This document shows, piece by piece, positions 29,068-36,951 of a stretch of 41,949 nt of DNA; within the stretch, counting starts at the first letter, position 1; the number at the start of each line of letters is the position of its first letter. This DNA comes from a virus: the IMG/VR virus record IMGVR_UViG_3300032665_000073, positions 1 through 41,949 of that record; one strand, written 5' to 3'. A model generated the notes under the pieces. That model was given only the letters and a program-made list of their open reading frames with translations, was not told the origin of the DNA and searched no databases. A program made the position numbers and the translations under genes.

Positions 29068-31912
29068 CACCTTCAATAGCGGCCTTGTGCGCTGCAATGG
29101 CGGCGAGTTCTTCTTGTCTGTCCTCATCCATAAATCCTTCACAGTTAACCCACAACACATCTAACGATGGTAGGCTCATACGAGTGCCTTTACCCATACG
29201 TTTCTTGTCAATCTTAGCTTTAGTTCTACCACGTTTCAAGGAGTCTACTAAGCCAGCATAGTCTACCTGCTTCTTAACACACCAAGCCTTAAACGGATCA
29301 GTATAAAGATACAACATATTAATATCATATTCATGTCGTGCTATAAAGTGCATCCTTGGTGTAGCATCAGGAATAACTAAGTGCTCTACTTCATCCTTGG
29401 GTAAACTACGGGCATCTTGTGTACTACTAATACGAAGCACGTTGTTCCAATTCTCTGCAAGGTAATTAGTTAAAGTACTTTCAGCACTAACATCCATAGA
29501 CTGTACTTGGCTTTTAATATTCTTAACTGCACTAACAACCCATTCAACTATAGGTTTAATGTCGTAGTCAATCAAACCAGCCCGTTTAGCAACCATCAAT
29601 CCTGTTATGCCATCTGCTACTAGTACAGAGTGAAAGCGATCTGCTGGAGTAAACCCACACTTTTGGTCAAGCCGATACTGAGTAGTCTTATATAACTCTT
29701 TGATACCAGCAATATCATTCATGACATATTGTAAAAACGGTATGTATGCGTGTCCATAGTTGTGCTGTAATGCGGCACTTAATTCGTCGGTTTCGGCTTT
29801 ATCTAAACCCTCTACAGGCTTAGCACGAACCTCAAGAATACGCATGGCTTCACCTTTTGGAAGAGCCTTATAAATACTCATCTTCTCCATAATAGAGGCA
29901 TTACCTGTGCTTACACCAACTTGTTTCCAAGGTTCACCACGATGACGCTCACCATTAGATGATGCAGTCATACGGTTCTTTTGTGAGCCTGATGTGTATT
30001 GATATACAAAGTCACTCAAGTCTTTAGCCGTAGCATTAGTAACTTCATCCATTGGTAGGAACAGATTGTTGTATAACTCAGCACGTAACATCTTAGAGTT
30101 TGTTGTATCTGATTCTTTTAACACCAGCTTAGTAGGGTCGCCCCAAACACTAGCTCCTGCAAACAGCGCAGTAGTTTTACCAATACCTGACTCAGGACTA
30201 AAGATATGTAAGAGTGCCGCATTGATAGGAGTAAAGTCTGTAAAAATCGAGCCGAACGCAAGACCAATCATAAATTGGTGCATCTCCATTCCGGGCTTCT
30301 TATAGAAAGCCATAGCTTCTCTCCACGCATCCATACTGCCTTTAGTCTGAAACGCATGAAACAAATGCCCTGTAGATGACGATGGTGGGTTATGGTCTAC
30401 ACGATCTGCACGAATTTCTTTATCACCAATAACAAACGCTTCGTACTTTTCATCAACCCAACCAAACTGCCGTCTTGCGGTGTCGGCTTTACCTTTTAAT
30501 TGCATATGATTTCCCCAAGCTATTAGATAAGACATAATCTCATCTATCTTTCCTTGCCATAAACCTTTAGAGGACAAGTACTTCCTTAATTCTTCTTTTG
30601 ATGTAACTGCAGATGCAGGCATTGTGAACTCACGCACCCCATCTCTAGGCAGGTGTAATCGAACAACTACAGCCTCACCCACTTCCGAATCATCCAAGCG
30701 ACGAGTCATATACATATCATTGTGATATACCAAGACTTCTACTTCGTCATCCTGCTTAACAACTCGTTTGTAGATGCCTCCATTTTTACCCCGGAAATAT
30801 GGCTCGGGGTATTTTGGTATAACGTATGTCTGTGTGTGACCTTGATCTACCTGGAACGGAACATCTTCAACAATGTTATCGTCATCATTAGCTTCCTGTA
30901 CTTCTCTGCCAAGAACAATAGGCGATTTGATTACACCCTTGTGTACGCAGTTGTCACAACCTCTAGGGTTATATTCTTCAAACTTAGCACACGTATAAGG
31001 ACCACCTTTGATATTACGTACCTTGCTGTCAGCAAATGTTGGGCTGTATTCAGGGTGATGCTCAGATATCTTCTTAATCGCAATATCTGCATCTATACAA
31101 AATTTGGCAATACTTAGGCCTGCTCTCCACATAGGTTCGGGCATAGTGGCCTGCTCTTTAATTATATGCGCAAGTTGCTGACAACCCTCACCTTTTATGG
31201 TTTTAATCATAATTGTCTTAAACCGATTGGTGTAGTTGCCAAGAATAGCCTTGGTTACATCATCCATCTCACCACGTGGTATATAAGACTTGCGAACAAT
31301 AGGCTCACCAATAATATCTTTTAGTGTGTTTAGTTCATATGAGCCTGATGAGCTACCGATTAACGTAACAGGTCTAGCCTCATCGTTCTTGTAGTTCAAT
31401 GTCCCCGGCACACGCAGGATTCGTACAGAGTCAGCCGTCACCACAGGGTCAGCAAACAGGTCGTGCTCATCGCACATGCTCTTTAACTTCTCAGCTAGTG
31501 GTGTCCATGTTTCACGTGAAACAGGTTCTGTTAGCGGCCAATATGCGTGTACTCCCCCGCCTGAGTTTACAAGCGTTGGTTTCGGCATACCCGTAGTTTT
31601 ACAAAAAGCCTTTAAACCTGCAAGTGCTTCTACCTGTGTTTCATAGGGTTTTCCCTGACCACAATCGAGGTCGATAAACAAAGACCTTAACTGCTTAACA
31701 TTAGCAGTTTTTCTTGACTTCCCATCTTCAAACGTAGCTAGAGCGTAGTACGCATCATAGCCTTCATTTTTTAAGTTCTCAGCAACATTTGCCGCATCTT
31801 CTAGCTTTTGGAAAAACTTTTGGACTGGTTTGTCCGAGTCTTTCTTTAGCCCAACTATGCAGTAGTATCCTTCGTCGCCAAGGACTTGCTGTAAAAATTC
31901 TAAATTGTTCAT
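29042..31912 (-). CDS. Primase-helicase: AEP-type primase plus DUF927/AAA helicase
   Basis: About 956 residues. Numbering here counts from a GTG at 31918 (MAMNN). I prefer the ATG at 31912, with a weak GGGTGG site. The N-terminal archaeo-eukaryotic primase shows FIDLD (D83, D85), NSGGGVHAYW (H124) and DSVRILRVPGTLNY (~163-176). A C..C zinc site (YTCAKFEEYNPRGCDNC, ~310-324) follows. The helicase half has Walker A SPESGIGKTT (574-583) and Walker B NLFLPMDEVT (D624, E625), with DUF927-like GSIFTDFTPINAALLHIF before it. The protein should make primers and unwind DNA at the phage fork, beside the family-A polymerase and ssDNA-binding protein. Confidence 0.8.
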   Translation of the reverse strand: MNNLEFLQQVLGDEGYYCIVGLKKDSDKPVQKFFQKLEDAANVAENLKNEGYDAYYALATFEDGKSRKTANVKQLRSLFIDLDCGQGKPYETQVEALAGLKAFCKTTGMPKPTLVNSGGGVHAYWPLTEPVSRETWTPLAEKLKSMCDEHDLFADPVVTADSVRILRVPGTLNYKNDEARPVTLIGSSSGSYELNTLKDIIGEPIVRKSYIPRGEMDDVTKAILGNYTNRFKTIMIKTIKGEGCQQLAHIIKEQATMPEPMWRAGLSIAKFCIDADIAIKKISEHHPEYSPTFADSKVRNIKGGPYTCAKFEEYNPRGCDNCVHKGVIKSPIVLGREVQEANDDDNIVEDVPFQVDQGHTQTYVIPKYPEPYFRGKNGGIYKRVVKQDDEVEVLVYHNDMYMTRRLDDSEVGEAVVVRLHLPRDGVREFTMPASAVTSKEELRKYLSSKGLWQGKIDEIMSYLIAWGNHMQLKGKADTARRQFGWVDEKYEAFVIGDKEIRADRVDHNPPSSSTGHLFHAFQTKGSMDAWREAMAFYKKPGMEMHQFMIGLAFGSIFTDFTPINAALLHIFSPESGIGKTTALFAGASVWGDPTKLVLKESDTTNSKMLRAELYNNLFLPMDEVTNATAKDLSDFVYQYTSGSQKNRMTASSNGERHRGEPWKQVGVSTGNASIMEKMSIYKALPKGEAMRILEVRAKPVEGLDKAETDELSAALQHNYGHAYIPFLQYVMNDIAGIKELYKTTQYRLDQKCGFTPADRFHSVLVADGITGLMVAKRAGLIDYDIKPIVEWVVSAVKNIKSQVQSMDVSAESTLTNYLAENWNNVLRISSTQDARSLPKDEVEHLVIPDATPRMHFIARHEYDINMLYLYTDPFKAWCVKKQVDYAGLVDSLKRGRTKAKIDKKRMGKGTRMSLPSLDVLWVNCEGFMDEDRQEELAAIAAHKAAIEGDALGASMP

Positions 31913-31995
31913 AGCCACCCATTGTTAGGTGGGGCGAGTGGTCGTTTAAGTCACCCTTTAAGTACGCAACACCCCAAAACTTCTACTACTTATTA

Positions 31996-32889
31996 TCAAT
32001 CATCCCATTCGCCAACTAGGTCTTCTAGTTTAGGCTCGTTGCCAACTACGGCTTTCTTAGGTGGTGATTTCTTTGGTTCGTCGATGACTTCGGCTTCAAC
32101 TGCCTCTACTACGGCAGGTGTAGTGCGCCCAATAGCCGTTACTTTCGGCTTATCCTTAACACCATCAGTCTGTGCTACCGTCAGGGTAATGGCGGCAATA
32201 GCTTCCTTAGATTCCTTAAGTTCTTGGATTTTCAAGAACTCATCCTCGGTTACAGGGCGCACAGGCTTAAATACTAACTTAGGTGTGGGGCTTGCTGTGT
32301 CAAACCGCATCTCAGTAACCACACCGGTAATGGGGGTACCGTGGTTCTTAAGATGGCGAGCATATGCCTGAAGAGGGAGCTTACCCTTTTCACCATCACC
32401 AAACACGGATGTAGGTGGCAGTACTAATTGGTAAACTTCTTCTTTATCAATTTCACCATCGATGACGACTGCGAGGCGCTGTTGATAACGGCAGGCACGG
32501 CTTTCACCCTGACCAGAACCTTTGATGTTTTGTGGGCAGTTCAAGCAGGTGGCTGATTGCTTGTTCTCTGCCTTGACTTTCTCATCAGGGCGCTGACTGT
32601 CGGATGACCAGCAAGTTGGGGATACTGCTTCACCTTCGGTATAGCTACCAGCATAAAATATGCGGGATACTTTCGGCGCAGCTTTAATAATCACTACGTT
32701 CATAGAGCGTTCTTCCGATACACGGAACTCTTTACCGCCAATGAACTCACGGAATACACCGCCTTTAATGCTAATACGACGTGCACCTAAACCACCTTCG
32801 CCTGTACCAGCTAGGGCATTGGTTGCATCATCTGAAGCTGCTTTTAAATAGGCTGGCAGTCCGCCTTTAAATAAAGTCATTTCGCTCAT
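31996..32889 (-). CDS. Probable ssDNA-binding protein with zinc knuckle and acidic tail
   Basis: A 297-residue protein whose central part is beta-rich (residues ~40-190). Four Cys at 93, 115, 118 and 133 (TCWSSD, CLNCPQ, RACRYQQRL) form a probable zinc site inserted in the fold. The C-terminus ends in an acidic tail, DLVGEWDD, with Glu/Asp-rich sequence before it, as in phage SSBs that recruit partners. I recall such sequences annotated as ssDNA-binding proteins in environmental phages. Position between primase and other replication genes fits. Ribosome-binding site GGAG precedes the start (MSEMTLFKGG). Confidence 0.65.
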   Translation of the reverse strand: MSEMTLFKGGLPAYLKAASDDATNALAGTGEGGLGARRISIKGGVFREFIGGKEFRVSEERSMNVVIIKAAPKVSRIFYAGSYTEGEAVSPTCWSSDSQRPDEKVKAENKQSATCLNCPQNIKGSGQGESRACRYQQRLAVVIDGEIDKEEVYQLVLPPTSVFGDGEKGKLPLQAYARHLKNHGTPITGVVTEMRFDTASPTPKLVFKPVRPVTEDEFLKIQELKESKEAIAAITLTVAQTDGVKDKPKVTAIGRTTPAVVEAVEAEVIDEPKKSPPKKAVVGNEPKLEDLVGEWDD

Positions 32890-32891
32890 TA

Positions 32892-33065
32892 TTATTCTCC
32901 TGAAATATATGCGCCAATCTTCTTGGCAATATCAATGATAGTATCTGAATCTACATCTTTAGCACGTGTTGCAAAATCGACACACATTGCTCGAAACTGC
33001 TTTTGCATCTGTGCTTCTTGCTCTGCTTTTACTGCTGGGTCTACTGCTTGGATTTGGTCATCCAT
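32892..33065 (-). CDS. 57-residue protein upstream of SSB gene
   Basis: A short frame with ATG at 33065 preceded by GGAG at a six-base distance, ending three bases from the start of the SSB gene. The product MDDQIQAVDPAVKAEQEAQM, then FRAMCVDFATRAKDVDS, ending ISGE, is helical and acidic with one cysteine. The good ribosome-binding site and tight packing on both sides argue it is real. No family is recognised. It may be a small partner of the SSB. Confidence 0.7.
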   Translation of the reverse strand: MDDQIQAVDPAVKAEQEAQMQKQFRAMCVDFATRAKDVDSDTIIDIAKKIGAYISGE

Positions 33066-33075
33066 GTCATTCTCC

Positions 33076-33348
33076 TTAAATGTCTTCGTCAGGGTTAAAA
33101 TTTAATGTCAGTTGGGCATCATTAGGGTCACAGTTAACCGTTAGACTTCCATCTGCTTCTTCTCTTACTAATTCACCGCCGCTTAGTTTTCGCAAGGCTT
33201 GCTCCACTTCGCCAATTTTGAAACGATATACACCGCCAATCTTTAGCGCAGGGATTAAGTCCTGTCGAATCCAACCACGAACAGTTGATACGGAAACAGC
33301 AAAGTATTTCGCAATATCTTCTATCGGTACAAAGGTTTCATCAACCAT
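33076..33348 (-). CDS. Helix-turn-helix (MerR/excisionase-like) DNA-binding protein
   Basis: A 90-residue protein. FVPIEDIAKYFAVSVSTVRGWIRQDLIPALKIGGVYRF is a winged helix-turn-helix of the MerR/excisionase (helix_turn_helix_17) kind. The recognition helix is VSVSTVRGWIR and the wing has KIGGVYRF. The C-terminal ~35 residues are acidic and may bind a partner. Preceded by AAGGAAATAAG. No integrase is visible, so an excisionase role is unsupported. A transcription regulator of the replication operon is more likely, by inference. Confidence 0.8.
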   Translation of the reverse strand: MVDETFVPIEDIAKYFAVSVSTVRGWIRQDLIPALKIGGVYRFKIGEVEQALRKLSGGELVREEADGSLTVNCDPNDAQLTLNFNPDEDI

Positions 33349-33349
33349 C

Positions 33350-33748
33350 TTATTTCCTTTTAATAGTCACGGAATATTCCATGTTTGCATTAAGCCCCGG
33401 CGGAAGCAAGTCGGGGTTTTCCTCTAAAAATGCCTGCATATTAGATTGGTTAATCGCTTTCACTAATAATTCAGGCACACCATGTTCAAGAATAAACTTG
33501 CCCATAGATTCCCAGTCTGTTGTCGCATACTTGGTCTTAACGGTTCGGTACACAACACCAGCATCAGTCCTTAAACTTTCAACTCCAAGTTCTTTCATTT
33601 GGTCGAGGATGGCAGTCTTAACGGTCTGCATATCATCTTCCAACTTCCCGATCTTTTGTTTAAGTTCGTGGTCTAATTCACTCTTCTTTTCTCGCATCTT
33701 GATGTAGACACGAGTCAGTTTTTCTATTGATAATCCTTCATTGTCCAT
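33350..33748 (-). CDS. Conserved phage protein with N-terminal coiled coil
   Basis: I start at ATG 33748, which follows AGGGAGAATGAG, giving 132 residues. A longer reading to 33802 overlaps the helicase gene. Residues ~8-50 form a charged helical hairpin or coiled coil (VYIKMREKKSELDHELKQKI, then MQTVKTAILDQMKELGV). The rest contains YATTDWESMGKFILEHGVPELLVKAINQ and NPDLLPPGLN, ending TVTIKRK-like. The pattern ..WE....FI.EHGVPELL......Q.nm..FLEENPDLLPPGLN is one I recall from phages. It looks like a Gam-type or structural helper, function unknown. Confidence 0.75.
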   Translation of the reverse strand: MDNEGLSIEKLTRVYIKMREKKSELDHELKQKIGKLEDDMQTVKTAILDQMKELGVESLRTDAGVVYRTVKTKYATTDWESMGKFILEHGVPELLVKAINQSNMQAFLEENPDLLPPGLNANMEYSVTIKRK

Positions 33749-33773
33749 CTCATTCTCCCTATCAAATATTACT

Positions 33774-35312
33774 TTACTCAAGTAAATTCTTGTAAAGTTC
33801 AACTAACTTTACGTGATCTGTAATACGGTTGTCAAGCATTTTATACATATGTTTTTCAGCGTTGCTTCCTTGCAACCTAACTACCGTAACTGGATGCTTC
33901 TGTCCTGCTCTATGCGCCCTTGCATTAGCTTGTGCGTATGTTTCTAGGCTTGGGGTCGGCCCCCACCAAATAATCGTATCAGCCGCCGTTAAAGTGACTC
34001 CATGAGCCGCCGCTAATGGTTGGATAATCAGGATGCGTGGGTCAGGCTTTTCTTGAAAATTCTTGAAAATCTCAGTGCGTTTATTGTGTGGCACATCCCC
34101 GTTGATAATCTCGGTACTAAAGCCGTCTAGTTCTAGCTTTTGCGCTAGGATTTGAATAGTGTTCTTAAACGGCACAAAGATCAAAATCTTCTGCTTGGTC
34201 TCATCAATAACTTCTCGCATAACTTTGTAGCGATTGGAAATATCAAACTCAAGTGTCTCCCCCGAATCTGAATAGACTGCACCACAAGATATTTGTAGGA
34301 GTTTGCTCATACCGACTGCAGCATTTACTGATGTAATTTGCTCACCTGATGTTGAAACGACAAGTTGCTTACGCAGTAACTCATAGTATTTCTTCTGTTG
34401 TGGTGTAAGTTCTACATCACGAGTCACAAAGATTTGTTCAGGTAAGTCAAGGCATTCTTCTTTGGTATAACGAATTGCTGGCTGTAATGCTTCAAATACA
34501 ATTTGATCTGCGTTTGGTCTGACTACCCAACGGAACTGCGACACCTTGTACATCACCATATCTTTAAATGCTGAATAGAATCTAGGCACTCCTGTTGGAT
34601 TCACTAACTTTGCTAGTCCATATGCGTCTACGGGTGACTGTGCGGCTGGTGTTCCTGTAAGCATCCATAACCATGTCTCTGGTTTCAATATCTTATTGAG
34701 TGTTTTCCAACGAGTCGTCTGGGCATTCTTGTATGCGTTCGCTTCGTCAATAACAATTAAGTCAAAGCCACCTGCTACTATATCGTCTTGTACAATTTCC
34801 ACTCCGTCGTAGTTGATGATGACGAACTCAGCGGTAGACTTAATAATCCTAGCCCGTTTCTCTTTACTACCATAAGCTATGTCTACTTGGCGGTGCATGG
34901 CAAACTTAAATAGGTCTGCTCTCCATGCTGAATCCATAATAGATAAAGGGCAGATGACTAGCACACGCTTGATCTTACCTATCTTCATTAGATAGTCTGC
35001 CGCCCAAATAACACTACCTGTTTTCCCTGTACCCTGCTCGTTAAGGCAGAATGCACGAGGGTTTAAGGTTAAGAACGATGATGTATCTTTCTGATGTTCA
35101 AACGGTTTGTGTACACCTTCCCACTTGTATTGCCCAAGTATCGGTGATGGTACATTTTTAATTGATAAATTTCTTAATACTCTTGCTTCGTCTAGCCCCC
35201 AATGCACAGCCACTTGATTCTCCCCAATTTGTTTACTCTTGGGAATGACGGTCGTAATCTTATTCGGGTTACGTAAATTCAGCAACAATACCTTGTTGTC
35301 TTTGATTTCCAC
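33774..35312 (-). CDS. SNF2-family helicase/translocase with DEAN box
   Basis: A 512-residue single-gene SNF2 helicase. N-terminal RecA core: Walker A with GTGKT at 94-98 (NEQGTGKTGS), motif II VIDEAN at 187-192, motif III LTGTP at 218-222. C-terminal core: motif VI QANARAHRAGQ at 461-471. SNF2 proteins move along duplex DNA and may remodel bound proteins or aid recombination. The usual DEAH is DEAN here. Start is a GTG at 35312, five bases after GGAG. It overlaps the following gene's alternative start only. A 23-base hairpin (35339-35361) lies upstream. Confidence 0.88.
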   Translation of the reverse strand: MEIKDNKVLLLNLRNPNKITTVIPKSKQIGENQVAVHWGLDEARVLRNLSIKNVPSPILGQYKWEGVHKPFEHQKDTSSFLTLNPRAFCLNEQGTGKTGSVIWAADYLMKIGKIKRVLVICPLSIMDSAWRADLFKFAMHRQVDIAYGSKEKRARIIKSTAEFVIINYDGVEIVQDDIVAGGFDLIVIDEANAYKNAQTTRWKTLNKILKPETWLWMLTGTPAAQSPVDAYGLAKLVNPTGVPRFYSAFKDMVMYKVSQFRWVVRPNADQIVFEALQPAIRYTKEECLDLPEQIFVTRDVELTPQQKKYYELLRKQLVVSTSGEQITSVNAAVGMSKLLQISCGAVYSDSGETLEFDISNRYKVMREVIDETKQKILIFVPFKNTIQILAQKLELDGFSTEIINGDVPHNKRTEIFKNFQEKPDPRILIIQPLAAAHGVTLTAADTIIWWGPTPSLETYAQANARAHRAGQKHPVTVVRLQGSNAEKHMYKMLDNRITDHVKLVELYKNLLE

Positions 35313-35338
35313 ACATTCTCCAATGAAGCGAATATCAG

Positions 35339-35361
35339 GTGAAAGTGGTCTCCCACTTCAC
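35339..35361 (-). other. Small hairpin between the HNH-like gene and the helicase gene
   Basis: GTGAA...TTCAC with GTGG/CCAC (nine pairs, one bulge, a four-base loop of TCTC) lies in the 77 bases between 35312 and 35390, the widest gap in this part of the leftward operon. No T-run follows on the - strand, so it is not a terminator. Regulation or RNA processing at this junction is a guess. Confidence 0.35.
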
Positions 35362-35389
35362 CCATCTAATTTGTACTACAAGTTTACTA

Positions 35390-35734
35390 CTATTTCTTTA
35401 ACTTTACAACCTTGCTTAACTTCTTTTCGCCCTTTTCTTTCTTAGTAGTTTCCCCTACTAAGTTGCTTTTCTTATCTCTTTTAAAGGCACGATTACCGCT
35501 TGCTGATTCGATGAACACACCGTTCTTATTTGAGCCACCCTTGTCAAGTGCTTTCACGTGGGCAACATCTTTACCTTCACGAATGTCTGCTTTACCATTT
35601 TTATTTTTATCAGGATACATCTTATCAATCGCACGTCTTGCACGTTGACGTTCCATACGACGCTCGAGTTCACCTCGATCTTTTTGTTGCTGGTATTCTT
35701 TAGCATAAGGACGAGGCTTATTTACGTAAGGCAT
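35390..35734 (-). CDS. Basic protein, HNH-like pattern possible
   Basis: A 114-residue, very basic protein (MPYVNKPRPYAKEYQQQKDR; ERRMERQRARRAIDKM; C-terminal KKEKGEKKLSKVVKLKK). The central part, YPDKNKNGKADIREGKDVAHVKAL, followed by DKGGSNKNGVFIESASGNRAF, resembles a reduced HNH/His-Me module in phage proteins (a His followed by D/N-rich loop and an N..R segment), but no full HNH set is present. It begins within the C-terminal 17 bases of its upstream neighbour. A DNA-binding role is likely from charge. Confidence 0.65.
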   Translation of the reverse strand: MPYVNKPRPYAKEYQQQKDRGELERRMERQRARRAIDKMYPDKNKNGKADIREGKDVAHVKALDKGGSNKNGVFIESASGNRAFKRDKKSNLVGETTKKEKGEKKLSKVVKLKK

Positions 35735-35897
35735 CTTTTAATTCCTTTATTTCCCACTCATCATTCCACACCGTAGTCTTTCCATCAGTCCACCCGTATT
35801 GAGTTTTTAAGACTGGATAGTAATACGCAGGGTGATCTATCACTAAATGGCTACGGCTAGTCAAGTGTGCGTTCTCCAACTCTAACATCTCACCCAT
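35718..35897 (-). CDS. 59-residue protein, unknown
   Basis: ATG at 35897 is preceded by GGAAGGA with good spacing and lies one base past the stop of the nuclease gene, so this start is better than one deeper in the nuclease (35987). The product MGEMLELENAHLTSRSHLVI, then DHPAYYYPVLKTQYGWTDGK, ending KELKDALRK, has an aromatic beta-like core and helical ends. No family is recognised. It links the nuclease and the following basic gene in an overlapping chain. Confidence 0.7.
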   Translation of the reverse strand: MGEMLELENAHLTSRSHLVIDHPAYYYPVLKTQYGWTDGKTTVWNDEWEIKELKDALRK

Positions 35898-35898
35898 A

Positions 35899-36564
35899 TC
35901 AGTTCCTTCCGTTGTGGGGGCATTCCAACACCAAACAGTGCTTTCGGCACAGTCCACTTGGTCGTGGATTCCACACATTGTTCTCATAGGCGAACTTCAT
36001 ACGATTGTATTCTGCAAGCCACTTAGCCCACATTTTATCTTGGTTTTCCTTGTTATACGAGTCTTTTATAAAGTTCTTGGAAATAACAAAGAACAATGCC
36101 CCTTTTACTAGGCGCAATTCGGGAAAGTGCTTGAACATAGCAAGTGCCATCAACTCTAGCTGGTCAGTGTCCGCATACTTGGCAGACTTTCCTGTCTTGT
36201 AATCAAGTACCCTGCCTTCGTCACCATTGATAACCGCTAGGTCAGCTACCCCTCGCCACCATACATCAGGGTCTTTAAATCCACATGGCTCTAAATTTTC
36301 AGTTAAACCCATCTCAAGTTCACAATGCTTCTCACCTTCTAACTGTTTTAGATTATCTAATGCAGACTTAGCAAATGCAAATTGTGGGGGTATGGGTGTA
36401 CCATCTCTAACATATAGTTCGGCCGCTTCGTGGAACTGCTTACCGTATAAGATCGCATCCGTTGGTGGTTCTTTAACGTCTTTTACTACACGCAGGTGGT
36501 AATATTTTTTAGGGCATTGGTCAAACAATTTAATGCTTGAATACGACCACGCTGGTAGTTTCAT
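35899..36564 (-). CDS. RecB/Cas4-type PD-(D/E)XK exonuclease with Fe-S cluster cysteines
   Basis: A 221-residue nuclease. Motifs: YSSIKLFDQCPKKYYH (C17); YGKQFHEAAE (H45); GVADLAV (D108); the catalytic LDYKTGK (D121, K123); TDQLELMA (Q135). A C-terminal cysteine trio C206, C210, C215 (GLCRKHCLVLECP) together with C17 should hold a 4Fe-4S cluster as in AddB/Cas4-like nucleases. The enzyme resects DNA ends and likely serves phage recombination or concatemer processing with the SNF2 helicase nearby. Start overlaps the upstream stop (ATGA). Length is that of a single-domain form. Confidence 0.85.
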   Translation of the reverse strand: MKLPAWSYSSIKLFDQCPKKYYHLRVVKDVKEPPTDAILYGKQFHEAAELYVRDGTPIPPQFAFAKSALDNLKQLEGEKHCELEMGLTENLEPCGFKDPDVWWRGVADLAVINGDEGRVLDYKTGKSAKYADTDQLELMALAMFKHFPELRLVKGALFFVISKNFIKDSYNKENQDKMWAKWLAEYNRMKFAYENNVWNPRPSGLCRKHCLVLECPHNGRN

Positions 36565-36743
36565 TTGAAGTCCACTTCTTTAATATAAGGTGCGTCAAAG
36601 ACAGGCACTCTAAAAACATTTACATCGCTGTCTGTTGTGCCTACGGGATTCCATCCTTGGGGAGTTACATCCGCCCGAATCCACTTATACTCACTATCTT
36701 TGTTTTTGCAAAGTGTCAGCCCGCCTAGCGTTAAGTTACTCAT
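36561..36743 (-). CDS. 60-residue protein ending in a YIKEVDF-type tail
   Basis: Start is ATG 36743, overlapping the previous gene's stop over eight bases (ATGAGTAA). The product MSNLTLGGLTLCKNKDSEYK, then WIRADVTPQGWNPVGTTDSD and a tail APYIKEVDFK, is beta-like and aromatic. The last codons contain an AAAGAAGTG sequence (36573-36581) that acts as the ribosome-binding site of the nuclease gene. Function unknown. It is one of three neighbouring genes with a YIKEV[DN]F end. Confidence 0.7.
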   Translation of the reverse strand: MSNLTLGGLTLCKNKDSEYKWIRADVTPQGWNPVGTTDSDVNVFRVPVFDAPYIKEVDFK

Positions 36744-36951
36744 CAAAGTTCACCTCTTTTATATAGTCTTTAGGTGCTTGCGCACCCATCTCCCAAATAC
36801 TAGCGGCAACTGCTTCCTTAGTCATACCTAAAGAGTTAGCCAGTGCAGTCGTATACTTATCTGCCATAACATTAGCTACTTGGTCTTCAATCATTTCATC
36901 GGTTATCGTGTAGCCGATGTTGTAGTTTTGCATCTTGTATATCTTGTCCAA
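36736..36951 (-). CDS. 71-residue protein with TTG start and YIKEVNF tail
   Basis: The frame opens at a TTG (36951), exactly six bases after AAAGGAGGTG (36956-36965), a near-perfect ribosome-binding site. The next in-frame ATG (36933, MQNYNIGYTI) lacks one, so TTG is preferred. The product is helical and acidic: MDKIYKMQNYNIGYTITDEM, then MIEDQVANVMADKYTTALAN, ending PKDYIKEVNFDE. Its first ~55 bases overlap the end of the upstream gene in another frame. No family recognised. The tail encodes the ribosome-binding site of the following gene (36751-36760). Confidence 0.7.
   Translation of the reverse strand: MDKIYKMQNYNIGYTITDEMIEDQVANVMADKYTTALANSLGMTKEAVAASIWEMGAQAPKDYIKEVNFDE

Noticed and set aside
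30722-31117. 131-codon open frame on the + strand across the primase-helicase gene
   Set aside because: It is antisense to conserved primase-helicase sequence and its hydrophobic Phe/Ile/Tyr-rich product is what AT-rich antisense frames give by chance. No ribosome-binding site or neighbour supports it.
33285-33707. 140-codon + strand frame over the HTH and coiled-coil genes
   Set aside because: It crosses two well-supported - strand genes and has a Ser/Phe/Leu composition typical of an antisense shadow.
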